Assembly: GCA_038230975.1 (NCBI GenBank)
Contig: JBBRMF010000075.1
Location: forward strand, 1 to 19,820
DNA length: 19,820 bases
Source of the DNA: JANXVV01 sp038230975
GTDB lineage: Bacteria; Planctomycetota; Phycisphaerae; Tepidisphaerales; Tepidisphaeraceae
Direction: 5' to 3'
Below are positions 1 to 7,775 of the stretch, piece after piece. Numbering within the stretch: the stretch's first letter is position 1; every line of letters begins with the position of its first letter. A program made the translations under genes and the position numbers. The notes under the pieces were generated by a model. The model searched no databases and was not told where the DNA came from. It was given only the letters and a program-made list of their open reading frames with translations.

Positions 1-2
1 CG

Positions 3-272
3 TTACATCGGTCTCCACGATTTCGCCCGCCGCTGAAATCCCCGGCAAAGTCCCTTCCTTCGCGAATCGTTCACCGTCAGAACCAACGCCCGAACCTCCC
101 GCAATGCTCGGGTTGTCGCGAGACGCAACGGATCGTTCGGGAGAAAGCCGATCTCGATCGTGCGTTCGTACAACCGTTCAAGGAACCGCCGCTTGGCATC
201 AAGCGCGGCGAAAAGCTTCTCGATCTGTTCAGCGGTTAGGTCGACGGAATCCACCGTGCAATGGTGGCGCAC
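3..272 (-). CDS. hypothetical protein, 89 aa
   Basis: The reading frame begins with GTG and ends with TAA close to the left edge. The product is charged and looks mostly helical (a segment LTAEQIEKLFAALDAKRRF and a second REVRALVL segment); I recognise no family, signal peptide or membrane segment. There is no clear ribosome binding site before the GTG, and the same frame stays open about 14 codons upstream without an ATG, so the start is uncertain. It is divergent from the zinc-ribbon gene that begins at 347. It may be a small real gene or the 3' part of a decayed one; nothing in the sequence decides this. Confidence 0.35.
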   Translation of the reverse strand: MRHHCTVDSVDLTAEQIEKLFAALDAKRRFLERLYERTIEIGFLPNDPLRLATTRALREVRALVLTVNDSRRKGLCRGFQRRAKSWRPM

Positions 273-346
273 GGAGTCATCGTCTGCAATGGGAAGGTTT
301 AACGGATTGGTTGAACGGAAAACAGATTACAGAGTAGAATGAAGCG

Positions 347-688
347 GTGAAAAAGAAGTGGCTTGCAGTCGGTGGCTGGTTGATCGCAATGACGATTCTA
401 ACGATCGTTAATTTTAGCGGTTTCTGGGAATGGACCGAAGCAAACCTTTGGCGAATAACAGTGGTTTGGATTGTCGGCGTCGCATTATCGGCTTATGTCA
501 TTCGTGAGGAAAGAAGGCGGAAGATTCGAAGACAATCCGCGCTTGGATTGTGTTCGAAATGCAACTACGACCTCCGCGCCACCCCCGCCCGCTGTCCTGA
601 GTGTGGAACAATCCCAAGTAATTCAAAGTCGCCCACTACCGACGCGGCCAACTCCACTACTTTTTTTGCTTTTCCGCCGATTCTCTAA
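347..688 (+). CDS. small membrane protein with a C-terminal zinc ribbon
   Basis: The 113-residue product starts at GTG (MKKKWLAV). It has two hydrophobic stretches, roughly residues 4-22 and 34-52, followed by a basic segment EERRRKIRR and then a zinc ribbon with C69-x2-C72 and C83-x2-C86 in the context YDLRATPARCPEC. This two-helix plus CxxCxYDLRATPxRCPxCG arrangement is very common in small planctomycete membrane proteins of unknown role; the ribbon should lie in the cytoplasm by the positive-inside rule. The last 25 residues are Ser/Thr/Asn-rich and low in complexity, and the frame runs directly into the exonuclease relic after the TAA stop, so the C-terminus may have been changed by rearrangement. 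Function is unknown; family recognition is good, but the start is less certain. Confidence 0.7.
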   Translation: MKKKWLAVGGWLIAMTILTIVNFSGFWEWTEANLWRITVVWIVGVALSAYVIREERRRKIRRQSALGLCSKCNYDLRATPARCPECGTIPSNSKSPTTDAANSTTFFAFPPIL

Positions 689-895
689 CCGTACCCTCGT
701 GTCGAGCGCATGAGCTACGCCCCAAGAATGGCGTTCGCGCCGCAATTGCTGGACCGGCTGACGGCTGCGGATTTCGTCATCGCGCACAACACGCAATTCG
801 ATCTGTGAAAGCTGCATGGTACGCTGAGGCACTTCGCGTTAGAGGCAAACAAGAGGTTCGACGCGATACGCACTTCTGCAACTGTTCGGGGGCAT
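689..895 (+). pseudogene. relic of a DnaQ-type (DEDDh) 3'-5' exonuclease
   Basis: Reading in the frame of the ATG at 710 gives PQLLDRLTAADFVIAHN followed by TQFDL and then a TGA stop at 806-808. After the stop the same frame continues KLHGTLRHFALEANKRFDAI. This matches the Exo II region of DEDDh exonucleases, whose core is usually (V)AHNxxFDxxFL. The N-terminal Exo I motif (DxE) is absent upstream, where the frame is closed by the TAA of the zinc-ribbon gene at 686-688, and the C-terminal Exo III motif is not found downstream. It is therefore an internal fragment with an in-frame stop and no function as an exonuclease. Boundaries are approximate. Confidence 0.5.
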
Positions 896-1022
896 CCCTC
901 GTCAAAGAAAACGGAGAAATTGAGGGGAAATAGTGAACCAATTGCCCTAGAATAGCAGAAGATTTGATCTTCCACCATTCCAGGGCAATTCGTTTCGCCT
1001 GATATCCCAAGTCAACTTCAAC

Positions 1023-2888
1023 TCATGGCCGGCCTAACTCTGCGGCAACATTGATAACCCGAAGGGTTTTGTCCTCACGTCCTATTGCCAGTTTCGCGCC
1101 GTCCGGTGAAAACACGGCACAGTGGACGCCTGCATTGTTGTCGGCGATTGTCTTGATTCGTTCTACCGTTCGGGCGTTCCAGACTGCGATACTTCCATTC
1201 CAGTCTGCAGTAACCAGCAAGCGGCCATCGGGCGAGAAGGTGATACACAGCAACGTGCTGGCGGATGATGCTTTTTCGGTGACATAGGACCTCACCAGCG
1301 ATCCATTGTCGAGGCGATAGAGTTCGACCGTTCCGACATTGCCGCCTGCCGATGTTGCTGAATTACAGGCGATGAACGCTCCATCAGGAGAGAATTCCGC
1401 GACTCTGCTACCGGGGAAAACCCGTACCAACTCACCCGTTTCAGTTTTCCACAGCTTCACCGATCCTACATTCGTAGCGGTCGCCAGATACTTTCCATCG
1501 ATGGAATATCGGATGAATGTCACGGGCTTGTCTTCGATAATGGTTCGCAGAAGGCGGCCTTGCTCGACATCCCAGAACTGGACTCCACCGGACATCTTTC
1601 CACCATTACCGCCGTACGGTCCCCATTCGGTGATGCCTGCAGCGAGCGTCTTTCCATCTGGTGAGAACGCCAAAGTTGAGAGCCGCTCGCTGGTCGCCCA
1701 CTTTCGGGTGATCTTGCCCGTTGCCGCATCGCGCAATTGCACTTCGTAGCCTATGACGGTGGCCAAGAGCTTTCCATCCGCCGATTGGGCGAAACTGCCG
1801 GCACCGGCAACCGATTCCGACCAGAGCATCTTCCCGCTCGTCATATCCCAGTTGCGAAGTTCATTGCCCTGCTGTTCAACCTGCGGAACCGATTCCGGAT
1901 CTCGCATGAGAGAAGTTATGCCAGTGGCCGTAGTATTCCAGACAATGCTTCCGGGAACGCGGTCTCGAAGAACGCCGTCGGCGAACGCCGGTGCAGTCAC
2001 CTCATGCTTTGCCGATTGGCCGCGCGGTGGCGTGATCACCACTTCGCCCGATTTGAAACCTTCCGGAACATTCATCGCGAAGAGTGCATTATCAAGTGGC
2101 TCATTCCAGGCGATCTTCTCAAAGCGCAATTCAATTTCCGCCTTCGGGTCGGCATCATGAATGACGATCTTTACCGGCAAGCCGGTTGCATCATCCACCC
2201 ATACCAGCATCTGGGCATTTCCCTTGAACCCAAGCAGGTCCACCTTGTTGAGCCGATAGACTTGCGTTCGATGCCCGTCAAGAATTTCCTGACCAATCGA
2301 AACCGCATCGGCCGATTTCGCATGCCGGAGCTGGTCCAGAGGATCGGCAAATCCACGAACCACATCCGCATTGGCGTCGGTCAATTGAGCGAGCTTTCGC
2401 GGCGCATCTAAAACCAACACTCGATTACGTTCAAGGTCTGTGACCATAACCAATGTTCCATGAAATTGTTCGAGACGGATCCGATTGCCATCGAGGTACA
2501 TTTTGCCATCGGTTTCGGGGCGATGCCCCATGCGCACGCTCATCGTCAGACTCGCCGATCCGGCGGCCTTCACCTTTTCGATTACTGCCGCAAATGCCCG
2601 ACCGGCGGAGTGGTTCAAAATCTGGATCGCTCCGGCAAAGGCCAGCAGGAGCATCGCCGCAATGGCCAACCCCGCAAAACTTCGCCGGGAGATTCGCCAA
2701 TTACCTGGGTTCGCCCCGGGCTTTGTCAGCGGCAGCCTCACAGGCGAAGCGTTGGCAATTTTCACTGCCCGGGCTTTCACCCGTTCAATCGCATCGTCCG
2801 GCAAAGGCTCGGCGTTTAGAGTCTGGATCGCGACATCAAGATGCGGTTGAAAACGGTCATCATCATAGAATCGATTTTCAGGGTTCAT
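1023..2888 (-). CDS. membrane anti-sigma-like protein with LolA/RseB-like domain and WD40 propeller
   Basis: The 621-residue product has a short N-terminal cytoplasmic part (residues 1-68), one membrane segment at about 70-90 (GLAIAAMLLLAFAGAIQIL), a LolA/RseB-like beta domain at about 98-280 (FAAVIEKVKAAGSASLTMSV near its start, VWVDDATGLPVKI near its end), and several WD40 repeats from about 310 to 618, with recurring FSPDGK/R and VxxWD-type strands. Its ATG overlaps the stop of the ECF sigma gene as ATGA, so the two are probably translationally coupled. Known planctomycete ECF loci often carry a membrane partner with sensor or propeller domains. I infer that the N-terminal part holds the sigma factor and that the extracytoplasmic part senses envelope conditions, by analogy with RseA plus RseB. 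I see no zinc-binding anti-sigma HxxxCxxC motif, so the contact mode is unknown. It could instead be a regulated target. Confidence 0.75.
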   Translation of the reverse strand: MNPENRFYDDDRFQPHLDVAIQTLNAEPLPDDAIERVKARAVKIANASPVRLPLTKPGANPGNWRISRRSFAGLAIAAMLLLAFAGAIQILNHSAGRAFAAVIEKVKAAGSASLTMSVRMGHRPETDGKMYLDGNRIRLEQFHGTLVMVTDLERNRVLVLDAPRKLAQLTDANADVVRGFADPLDQLRHAKSADAVSIGQEILDGHRTQVYRLNKVDLLGFKGNAQMLVWVDDATGLPVKIVIHDADPKAEIELRFEKIAWNEPLDNALFAMNVPEGFKSGEVVITPPRGQSAKHEVTAPAFADGVLRDRVPGSIVWNTTATGITSLMRDPESVPQVEQQGNELRNWDMTSGKMLWSESVAGAGSFAQSADGKLLATVIGYEVQLRDAATGKITRKWATSERLSTLAFSPDGKTLAAGITEWGPYGGNGGKMSGGVQFWDVEQGRLLRTIIEDKPVTFIRYSIDGKYLATATNVGSVKLWKTETGELVRVFPGSRVAEFSPDGAFIACNSATSAGGNVGTVELYRLDNGSLVRSYVTEKASSASTLLCITFSPDGRLLVTADWNGSIAVWNARTVERIKTIADNNAGVHCAVFSPDGAKLAIGREDKTLRVINVAAELGRP

Positions 2889-3394
2889 TGTGGAACTCCT
2901 TTATAAAAAATGGCTAGTTGAGTCGTCAGACGCTGCCGTGCCTTGTAGAGAGTTGTCGAGACGGCTTCAGTCGAGATCCCCAACGTCGAAGCGACTTCAT
3001 CCCGCGAAAGTTGCTCGAAGTGACACATGGCAAAAACCGCCGCCTGCTGATCAGGAAGCTGTGTGATCGCACTCCGGAGCCAGCTCGCCAACTCTGTGGC
3101 CACAAATTCGTCGAGCGGCTCCACGGTCGATATCCTGTCGTTTTCGCGCAATTCCACTGAAGGTCGAATGCGACGCAGGCGATCAATAGACCGCAGGGTC
3201 GCAAGTCGTACGAGCAATCCGGCCCAACTTTGAACGGGGCCCGCCCTATGAAACCGAAGCGCCTCGGTAAAGACATCTTGAGACACGTCCTCTGCATCCT
3301 CGACAGACCCCAATATGCGGTACGCCACCCGAAACACACGTTTCGCATGGAGCTCTACAATCCGGGTCCAGTTCAGTAGTTCGCTTTCGACCAT
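2885..3394 (-). CDS. ECF-type RNA polymerase sigma factor
   Basis: The 169-residue product from the ATG at 3394 (MVESELLNWTRI) has sigma region 2 (VAYRILGSVEDAEDVSQDVF, then SWAGLLVRLATLRSIDRLRR, the -10 recognition part) and region 4 near the end (LPDQQAAVFAMCHFEQLSRD, then an HTH of the EVASTLGISTEAVSTTLYKARQRL type). A longer in-frame start at 3505 exists, but the ATG at 3394 is preceded by GAGGAGAA and gives the usual length for ECF factors, so I chose it. It directs RNA polymerase to a dedicated promoter set in response to a signal and is the first gene of a two-gene unit with the membrane protein that overlaps its stop. There is no long C-terminal extension. Family assignment is firm; target genes are not visible here. 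Confidence 0.88.
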   Translation of the reverse strand: MVESELLNWTRIVELHAKRVFRVAYRILGSVEDAEDVSQDVFTEALRFHRAGPVQSWAGLLVRLATLRSIDRLRRIRPSVELRENDRISTVEPLDEFVATELASWLRSAITQLPDQQAAVFAMCHFEQLSRDEVASTLGISTEAVSTTLYKARQRLTTQLAIFYKGVPQ

Positions 3395-3398
3395 AAGA

Positions 3399-3406
3399 TT
3401 CTCCTC
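3399..3406 (-). promoter_or_regulatory. ribosome binding site fixing the sigma factor start
   Basis: On the minus strand GAGGAGAA lies four bases before the ATG at 3394. It is a strong Shine-Dalgarno match and argues against the in-frame start 37 codons upstream at 3505. Just ahead of it is a small inverted repeat, GACGC (3412-3416) and GCGTC (3426-3430) with a nine-base loop, which could influence access to the site. Confidence 0.6.
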
Positions 3407-3566
3407 GGTACGACGCTTTAAAACGGCGTCTAAAGAGTAGTCGCATCCGCTTTTGAACGATGACCCAAAAACCTGATCATTTTGTTTATACAGGTACGTT
3501 GCCAAAAGAATTCCGAGGTGGTGCGCTCCGGAATCCTACCCCGAATCCAACTTTTTTTGCCGCAAG

Positions 3567-3770
3567 GTGCATGGCAGATTGATCAACGCAGTGGTCGAAA
3601 GCCTTTTGGCCAGCTTGAAAAATGAGCTGGTGTTCCAGCGAAACTTCGCGACAAAACAGGGGGCGAAGGATGCCATCTTCCAATGGATCGAAGTGTGGTT
3701 CAATCGCAAACGAAGGCACAGCTCCCCGGGCTATCTGAACCCAGATGCTTTCGAGGCCAAACAGAACTGA
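3567..3770 (+). pseudogene. IS3-family transposase (OrfB) 3' fragment
   Basis: The open frame from GTG encodes 67 residues ending at a TGA. It contains NAVVESLLASLKNELVFQRN and FNRKRRHSSPGYLNPDAFE, which are the C-terminal part of the DDE integrase core (around the last catalytic Glu, in VVES) and the tail of IS3-group OrfB transposases. Full OrfB proteins are about 270-300 residues, so over three quarters are missing, along with both preceding Asp residues and all of OrfA. Upstream sequence in any frame does not continue the protein, and I see no terminal inverted repeats or target duplication. It is a dead remnant between the ECF sigma upstream region and the end of the large secreted protein gene. 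Confidence 0.75.
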
Positions 3771-3827
3771 CACAGGACCTGAGCGCGCCAGAATTTGGTG
3801 GGGAAGATCAGTTTGTTGGTGCGGATT

Positions 3828-6800
3828 TCACTGGGTTTTGGGTACTTGGTTAATGGTGTTGTGCAGAATGAGTTTCACGGGGTTGCCGCCAGCGTCCTGG
3901 ATGTTGAGTTGGATTTGCATCTGCATGACAGGCTTGATCGTGGGAATATGGAGAAGGATTGTGCGACGGTCGTCAGAGAGGGTGACGGCGGTGATGTTGA
4001 CGTCATCCTGGCCTTCCTTGGTGGGGTTTTCGATGCTGTAGTGGGCCGAGCCGTAGCGCTCGCTCCAGCGATATTGCCACTGTTTGACGGCGTAGCCTTC
4101 CGTGTCTTCGGAGGCAGTTTTGTCGAGCGGGGTGGTGAAGGTGAGCGAGATTCCTTCGGAGGTGACATGGAGCGCTTCGGGGAGGCAGAGGGGTTTGTGG
4201 TTGTAGCGAATGCGATAGAAGCCGGTGGGCTCGACGGCGTTGGTCGCCCAGCCGGTCATGCCGCTGACGTAGAGTTGGCCATCAGTGGGATGGAATCGAG
4301 CGCGCATGATGCCGGTGTTGAAGGCCATGCCCGGCATCTGTACAACGCCGCCCTGTGTGACGCCATTCACGGATTCGTAAAGCACGAGGAATACTTTTCC
4401 GGTGCCGTAGGACGTGTGGATCATGCGGCCGTGCAGGGGTCCCCATTGATCGGAGTTGACCCAGAGTTCCTCAGCGGGAGATCGATCAACTTTTACGGGA
4501 AGCCAGCAAAGCGGTGGGTCGTAGCCGTCGGCGGTTTTGCGGGATCGACCCGCGGCGGACCACATATTCCCGTAGAAGCCGCCGGGCTTGAGGAGGTTGA
4601 TGCGATCCGCGGGCGTCCAGAAGCCTTCCTGATCGCTGACGACCATATCGCCCCCTTCGCTCAGGCCAAAACCGTTGGCGGCCCGGAATCCGCCGCAGAT
4701 GATTTCCGAGCGGCTTCCATCTTTCGAAACTTTGAGCAGCGTTCCGTGCTGCGGGACGACGGAGTCGAGGGCGTGGCGGGCGCTCTTCGTGTAGTAGAAG
4801 TTGCCTTCGGCATCGGTCTGGAGGCCGAGGGCAAACTCGTGGAAGTGTTCGGTGACCTGATGGTCGTTGTTAAAGCATTCGTAGAAGTCGACTTCATCGT
4901 CATTGTTGAGATCGTGGAGACGGGTGATTTGATCGCGGCCGCAGACGTAGATTTGCTCGCGGCCATGCGCGTCGGGAACGATCTTGAGCCCAAGCGGCTG
5001 AAAGAGGCCGGTGGCGATGCGTTTCCACGTGAGTGTTTCGAGAGAGGCGCTGAGGCCGTCAACGATCCAGACGTCGCCGTCCCAGGTGCAGAGGGCCGCA
5101 CGTTTTCCATCGGCGAAGAAATCAAATCCGCCGAAGCGGAGGAGAGCTTTCCACGGATTGTCCACGGGGCCGGTGATTTGATCGATCACATAGGCACCGG
5201 TGCCGGTGGCAGGCTTGCCGTGGGTGACAAGGGCCCGAGGCCAGCGCGGCGGGCCACCGTGGGTGAGCGGGGAGAGATTTTCAGGCGGGGCGCTAGCTCG
5301 AACGGCGGCGGAAAATGCGGGAAGATCAGAAGCGTTAACGCGGGTGGTAATGATCTTGAGTTGGGTCGGGGTGGATGACGCGGGGAGGTGGAGGCGGAGG
5401 TGACCTTGGTCGGCGACGTGCCAGGTTGCGCCGGCGGGTGCGCCGATGACGGCGGCCGCAACGGCACGCTGAGGGGTGATGCGCGGTCCAGCGATGGCCG
5501 CGATTTCCAGGGGCGTTAGTGTGCGGGTGTACAGTGCAACCTGGCCCATCGCGCCATCGAGTTGATTGCCATCGCCGCCGGGGAAATTCTTGGAGGTGAA
5601 GCCGAGACGAATCTGGCAGTTCGCTGGATCGGGCCTTGATTGAAGCTGGCCCGCGGCGTCGGGGACGCCATCGACGTACAGATGCACCGCGCCATCGTTG
5701 CGACGGTACGTGACGGCGACATGATGCCAGCGGCCATCGCGCACGGATTTGCCGCCGCGCACCGCGCCGACCCAGCCTACATCGAGCACAACGTTGCCAT
5801 TTTCGATGAAGAAGGTTTTGCCACCGGATACCCAGATACCCTCGGAGGATTTGGAGAGGATGGTTCCGCCGGCGGAAGTTTTGACCCACGCCGCGATGGA
5901 GAAATCGGCGGAGAGATCGGTGCGCTCGACATCGTCGATCTGGGCGTAGCGCCCCGCGGAAAGTTGAATGGCATTGGTGTGCTCGCCGGCGGGGGATGGC
6001 TCCCCGTGCATGGTGGCGGCGTGTTTGCCTTCATGGGGTTCCAAGGAAGTGCCGTTGTGAGTCGGAGTCCAGGCGGCGAGCAACCCATCGGATGGGATGG
6101 CGGGGCGCGTCGTGGACTGATTGGCGTTTGCGGTGGCGGAAGGGCGGCCAAGAATGGCGATTGAGCCGACAGCGGTACCGCTAGCGCTGAGCTTGTCGGG
6201 TTGGCCGTCGAGAGTGATGCCGCCTTCCGTGGAGGGATGATTCAAGACTTCAAGAATCAACTCTGAAGTTGAAGGCGCGATATTGAGCGTGCGGATGAAG
6301 AGGGGGAGCGAGGCCGATTGCTCGAAGGAAGGGGAATCCAGCACGGCAACGTTGGAGACGGTGTATGAGAGGAGGGTCCGCTCGCCGTGGAGGTAGAGGC
6401 CTTTGTATTGGGCCCAGTCGTGGGGGAGCGGACCGTAGGCGCGGTTTTTCCAATCTTCCGGCTGGGGACGGTAATCGGTGGAGGGATAACGTGTGCGAGG
6501 ATCTTGGAAGCTGCCGGCGTGCGCCCAGCCGGGGATCATGGGTGTCCCGCAAAGTTCTTCGCCAGCGACGGCAGACCAGGTTTGATGAGAACCATCGAAG
6601 GCGACGTTGTGCCAGTTGATGGAGTCGCCAACCCAGGCGGTGGAGTAGCGGAGCAGATCCGTGTCGAACAGAACGTAGGCAGTGGGGCTCTGGCTGACGC
6701 GTATGATGAGTCCCTTGGGGGTCATTGCTTTCGTGGGGAGCGACGATTCGATGGAGGCGCTGAAATAGGGTCCGCGATCCATCGCGGACCAGGGCTTGGA

Positions 6801-6914
6801 GGAGGGGGCAGGTGGAGCGGCAACTGCGGAGCGGAGCGATGCGCTAAAAAGCAAGACGAATGCCGCCGCGATCAGGCGTTTAATATTGGAAGGCGTGAAA
6901 TGTGTGGGGTGCAA
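3828..6914 (-). CDS. secreted DUF6797/LamG/beta-propeller protein
   Basis: About 1028 residues. From the TTG start the N-terminus is a good signal peptide (short basic n-region ending IKR, core LIAAAFVLLFSASL, cleavage near SAVA/AP). Next is a region resembling DUF6797 (WSAMDRGPYFSASIES, VLFDTDLLRYSTAWVGDS), then a concanavalin/LamG domain (ADFSIAAWVKTS ... GRWHHVAVTYRR ... LYVDGVPD), then a propeller similar to PQQ-type sugar dehydrogenases and planctomycete heme-binding-domain proteins (RFGGFDFFADGKRAALCTWDGDVW, GGFRAANGFGLSEGGDMVVSD). No CxxCH haem motif occurs, unlike many relatives that end with a cytochrome domain. A role in extracellular or periplasmic polymer binding or oxidation is a family-based guess. 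The gene stands alone. An ATG at 6959 in the same frame is the alternative start; it lacks a ribosome site and would give a 28-residue n-region. Confidence 0.8.
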   Translation of the reverse strand: MHPTHFTPSNIKRLIAAAFVLLFSASLRSAVAAPPAPSSKPWSAMDRGPYFSASIESSLPTKAMTPKGLIIRVSQSPTAYVLFDTDLLRYSTAWVGDSINWHNVAFDGSHQTWSAVAGEELCGTPMIPGWAHAGSFQDPRTRYPSTDYRPQPEDWKNRAYGPLPHDWAQYKGLYLHGERTLLSYTVSNVAVLDSPSFEQSASLPLFIRTLNIAPSTSELILEVLNHPSTEGGITLDGQPDKLSASGTAVGSIAILGRPSATANANQSTTRPAIPSDGLLAAWTPTHNGTSLEPHEGKHAATMHGEPSPAGEHTNAIQLSAGRYAQIDDVERTDLSADFSIAAWVKTSAGGTILSKSSEGIWVSGGKTFFIENGNVVLDVGWVGAVRGGKSVRDGRWHHVAVTYRRNDGAVHLYVDGVPDAAGQLQSRPDPANCQIRLGFTSKNFPGGDGNQLDGAMGQVALYTRTLTPLEIAAIAGPRITPQRAVAAAVIGAPAGATWHVADQGHLRLHLPASSTPTQLKIITTRVNASDLPAFSAAVRASAPPENLSPLTHGGPPRWPRALVTHGKPATGTGAYVIDQITGPVDNPWKALLRFGGFDFFADGKRAALCTWDGDVWIVDGLSASLETLTWKRIATGLFQPLGLKIVPDAHGREQIYVCGRDQITRLHDLNNDDEVDFYECFNNDHQVTEHFHEFALGLQTDAEGNFYYTKSARHALDSVVPQHGTLLKVSKDGSRSEIICGGFRAANGFGLSEGGDMVVSDQEGFWTPADRINLLKPGGFYGNMWSAAGRSRKTADGYDPPLCWLPVKVDRSPAEELWVNSDQWGPLHGRMIHTSYGTGKVFLVLYESVNGVTQGGVVQMPGMAFNTGIMRARFHPTDGQLYVSGMTGWATNAVEPTGFYRIRYNHKPLCLPEALHVTSEGISLTFTTPLDKTASEDTEGYAVKQWQYRWSERYGSAHYSIENPTKEGQDDVNITAVTLSDDRRTILLHIPTIKPVMQMQIQLNIQDAGGNPVKLILHNTINQVPKTQ

Positions 6915-6921
6915 GGTACGG

Positions 6922-6929
6922 TCCTTTCC
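6922..6929 (-). promoter_or_regulatory. ribosome binding site supporting a TTG start
   Basis: GGAAAGGA on the minus strand lies seven bases ahead of the TTG at 6914. The ATG at 6959 has no comparable site. This site, together with the better signal-peptide geometry, is why the TTG was chosen as start of the large secreted protein. The choice is not certain, because TTG starts are rare. Confidence 0.4.
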
Positions 6930-6955
6930 AGTTGCGTCTACGAACAGCGTGTGTT

Positions 6956-7096
6956 TCATGCGCTGGCTCGCGATGGATTCGTGAACTCCAACTCGCTGCG
7001 ATACCGGGTGCCGCCAGCGCGGCTCTCAGCTCCATGTTGAACCGAGATTTCCCAGACGGTCGTTTGCCGCCGACCATCCTTGGCCACTTCGTGCAT
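6956..7096 (-). CDS. possible 46-aa ORF ahead of the large secreted protein gene
   Basis: An ATG at 7096 opens a frame (MHEVAKDGRRQTTVWEISV...) that ends in a TGA overlapping, as ATGA, the ATG at 6959 of the next gene. The frame also stays open some 20 codons upstream to a TAG, reading like coding sequence (GDGEPRRVFDRTSLVCIMHE). There is no ribosome site, and I recognise no family. It could be a small coupled gene, which would favour the ATG at 6959 as start of the downstream gene, or the tail of a decayed gene. Confidence 0.22.
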   Translation of the reverse strand: MHEVAKDGRRQTTVWEISVQHGAESRAGGTRYRSELEFTNPSRASA

Positions 7097-7691
7097 GATA
7101 CAGACGAGTGAAGTGCGATCAAAGACTCTTCTTGGCTCGCCGTCACCTGAATCCTATATTAATGAACGCGGTCGAGGCGGGGCCAAGGGACCTCGCTTGA
7201 CCAGGTCTAACCACGGCCGACACTGCTCCTCAAGGTAAATTGAAGATATCCGCTGGCTCTGGAAGCCCATTGGCAGCCGGAGCAGCTTCTCGGCAGACCT
7301 TGGGTGGCCGGAGAATCACGTCGTGCTGGCTATCGGAAAGTGACACATCTTCAACCACGGAGTGCAAAAATGTCCCGTCGGCCGTGTGGGGCAAGGTCAT
7401 CTCACTGGTGGCGTTGTTTGAAACACTCAATTGCGTGCCATCGTTCGACGGCGAAATCTTTACAGTCTCGTTCACACCATCAAATGGGATACGTTCTGGC
7501 AGTATGTGGTGTAGTCGCGGAGTGCTTGTAGAACCGTGCAGAAAGGTACGACGCGAGTCATACTGATTTTTTTTCGCACAAGTCTATCGTCATTCCACGC
7601 GTCGGGGAGGCTCAATCTACACCACCGCGCGACGTCTCGACCTACCCGGCTTCATCATCCTTGACATCCCGTTTCCTGCGGAGAGGATTTC
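7097..7691. other. gene-poor stretch with a possible decayed coding strip
   Basis: No convincing gene is seen in these 595 bases. The longest suggestive strip is on the minus strand, open from 7583 to a TGA at 7230 (about 117 codons, no ATG near its beginning, preceded by a TAG). It includes ERIPFDGVNETVKISPSNDG and SLSDSQHDVILRPPK, which read like an extracellular beta-rich domain, but I cannot name a family. It may be the 3' remnant of a lost secreted protein gene. A GTG inside it would give an 81-residue ORF without a ribosome site. A TTGACA at 7661-7666 lacks a fitting -10. Confidence 0.25.
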
Positions 7692-7775
7692 ATGCCTCGT
7701 GAAAGCAACAATGGCAGTGTTGCTCTCGGCACATCGTTCTGTAACCGTATCAGCAAAAGGAAGCCACATGCTTAG
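7692..7775 (+). CDS. candidate 27-aa leader ORF
   Basis: An ATG at 7692 follows GGAGAGG (7680-7686) by five bases, a stronger ribosome site than that of the next gene. The frame (MPRESNNGSVALGT...KRKPHA) ends at TAG 7773-7775, overlapping the first eight bases of the ADP-ribosylglycohydrolase gene in another frame. The layout fits a translated leader that delivers ribosomes to the downstream start. The peptide is polar and basic at its end, with no signal peptide and no run of one amino acid that would suggest classical attenuation. It could be chance, but the site strength and the overlap together make it worth listing. Confidence 0.35.
   Translation: MPRESNNGSVALGTSFCNRISKRKPHA

Noticed and set aside
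3478..3488. TTTTGTTTATA upstream of the sigma gene, considered as a fourth ROK operator
   Set aside because: Only one half-site is present; the sequence five bases further on does not match the second arm.
3486..3773. 95-residue minus-strand ORF across the IS3 stub
   Set aside because: It is the antisense of a recognisable transposase fragment and has no family features.
3795..5378. 527-residue open frame on the plus strand
   Set aside because: It lies fully antisense to the large secreted protein gene, is dominated by Gly/Val/Glu typical of the reverse reading of GC-rich DNA, and has no recognisable domain.
7661..7689. TTGACA followed after 17 bases by AGGATT as a promoter for the leader ORF
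   Set aside because: The -10 is poor and transcription would begin after the leader's own ribosome site.
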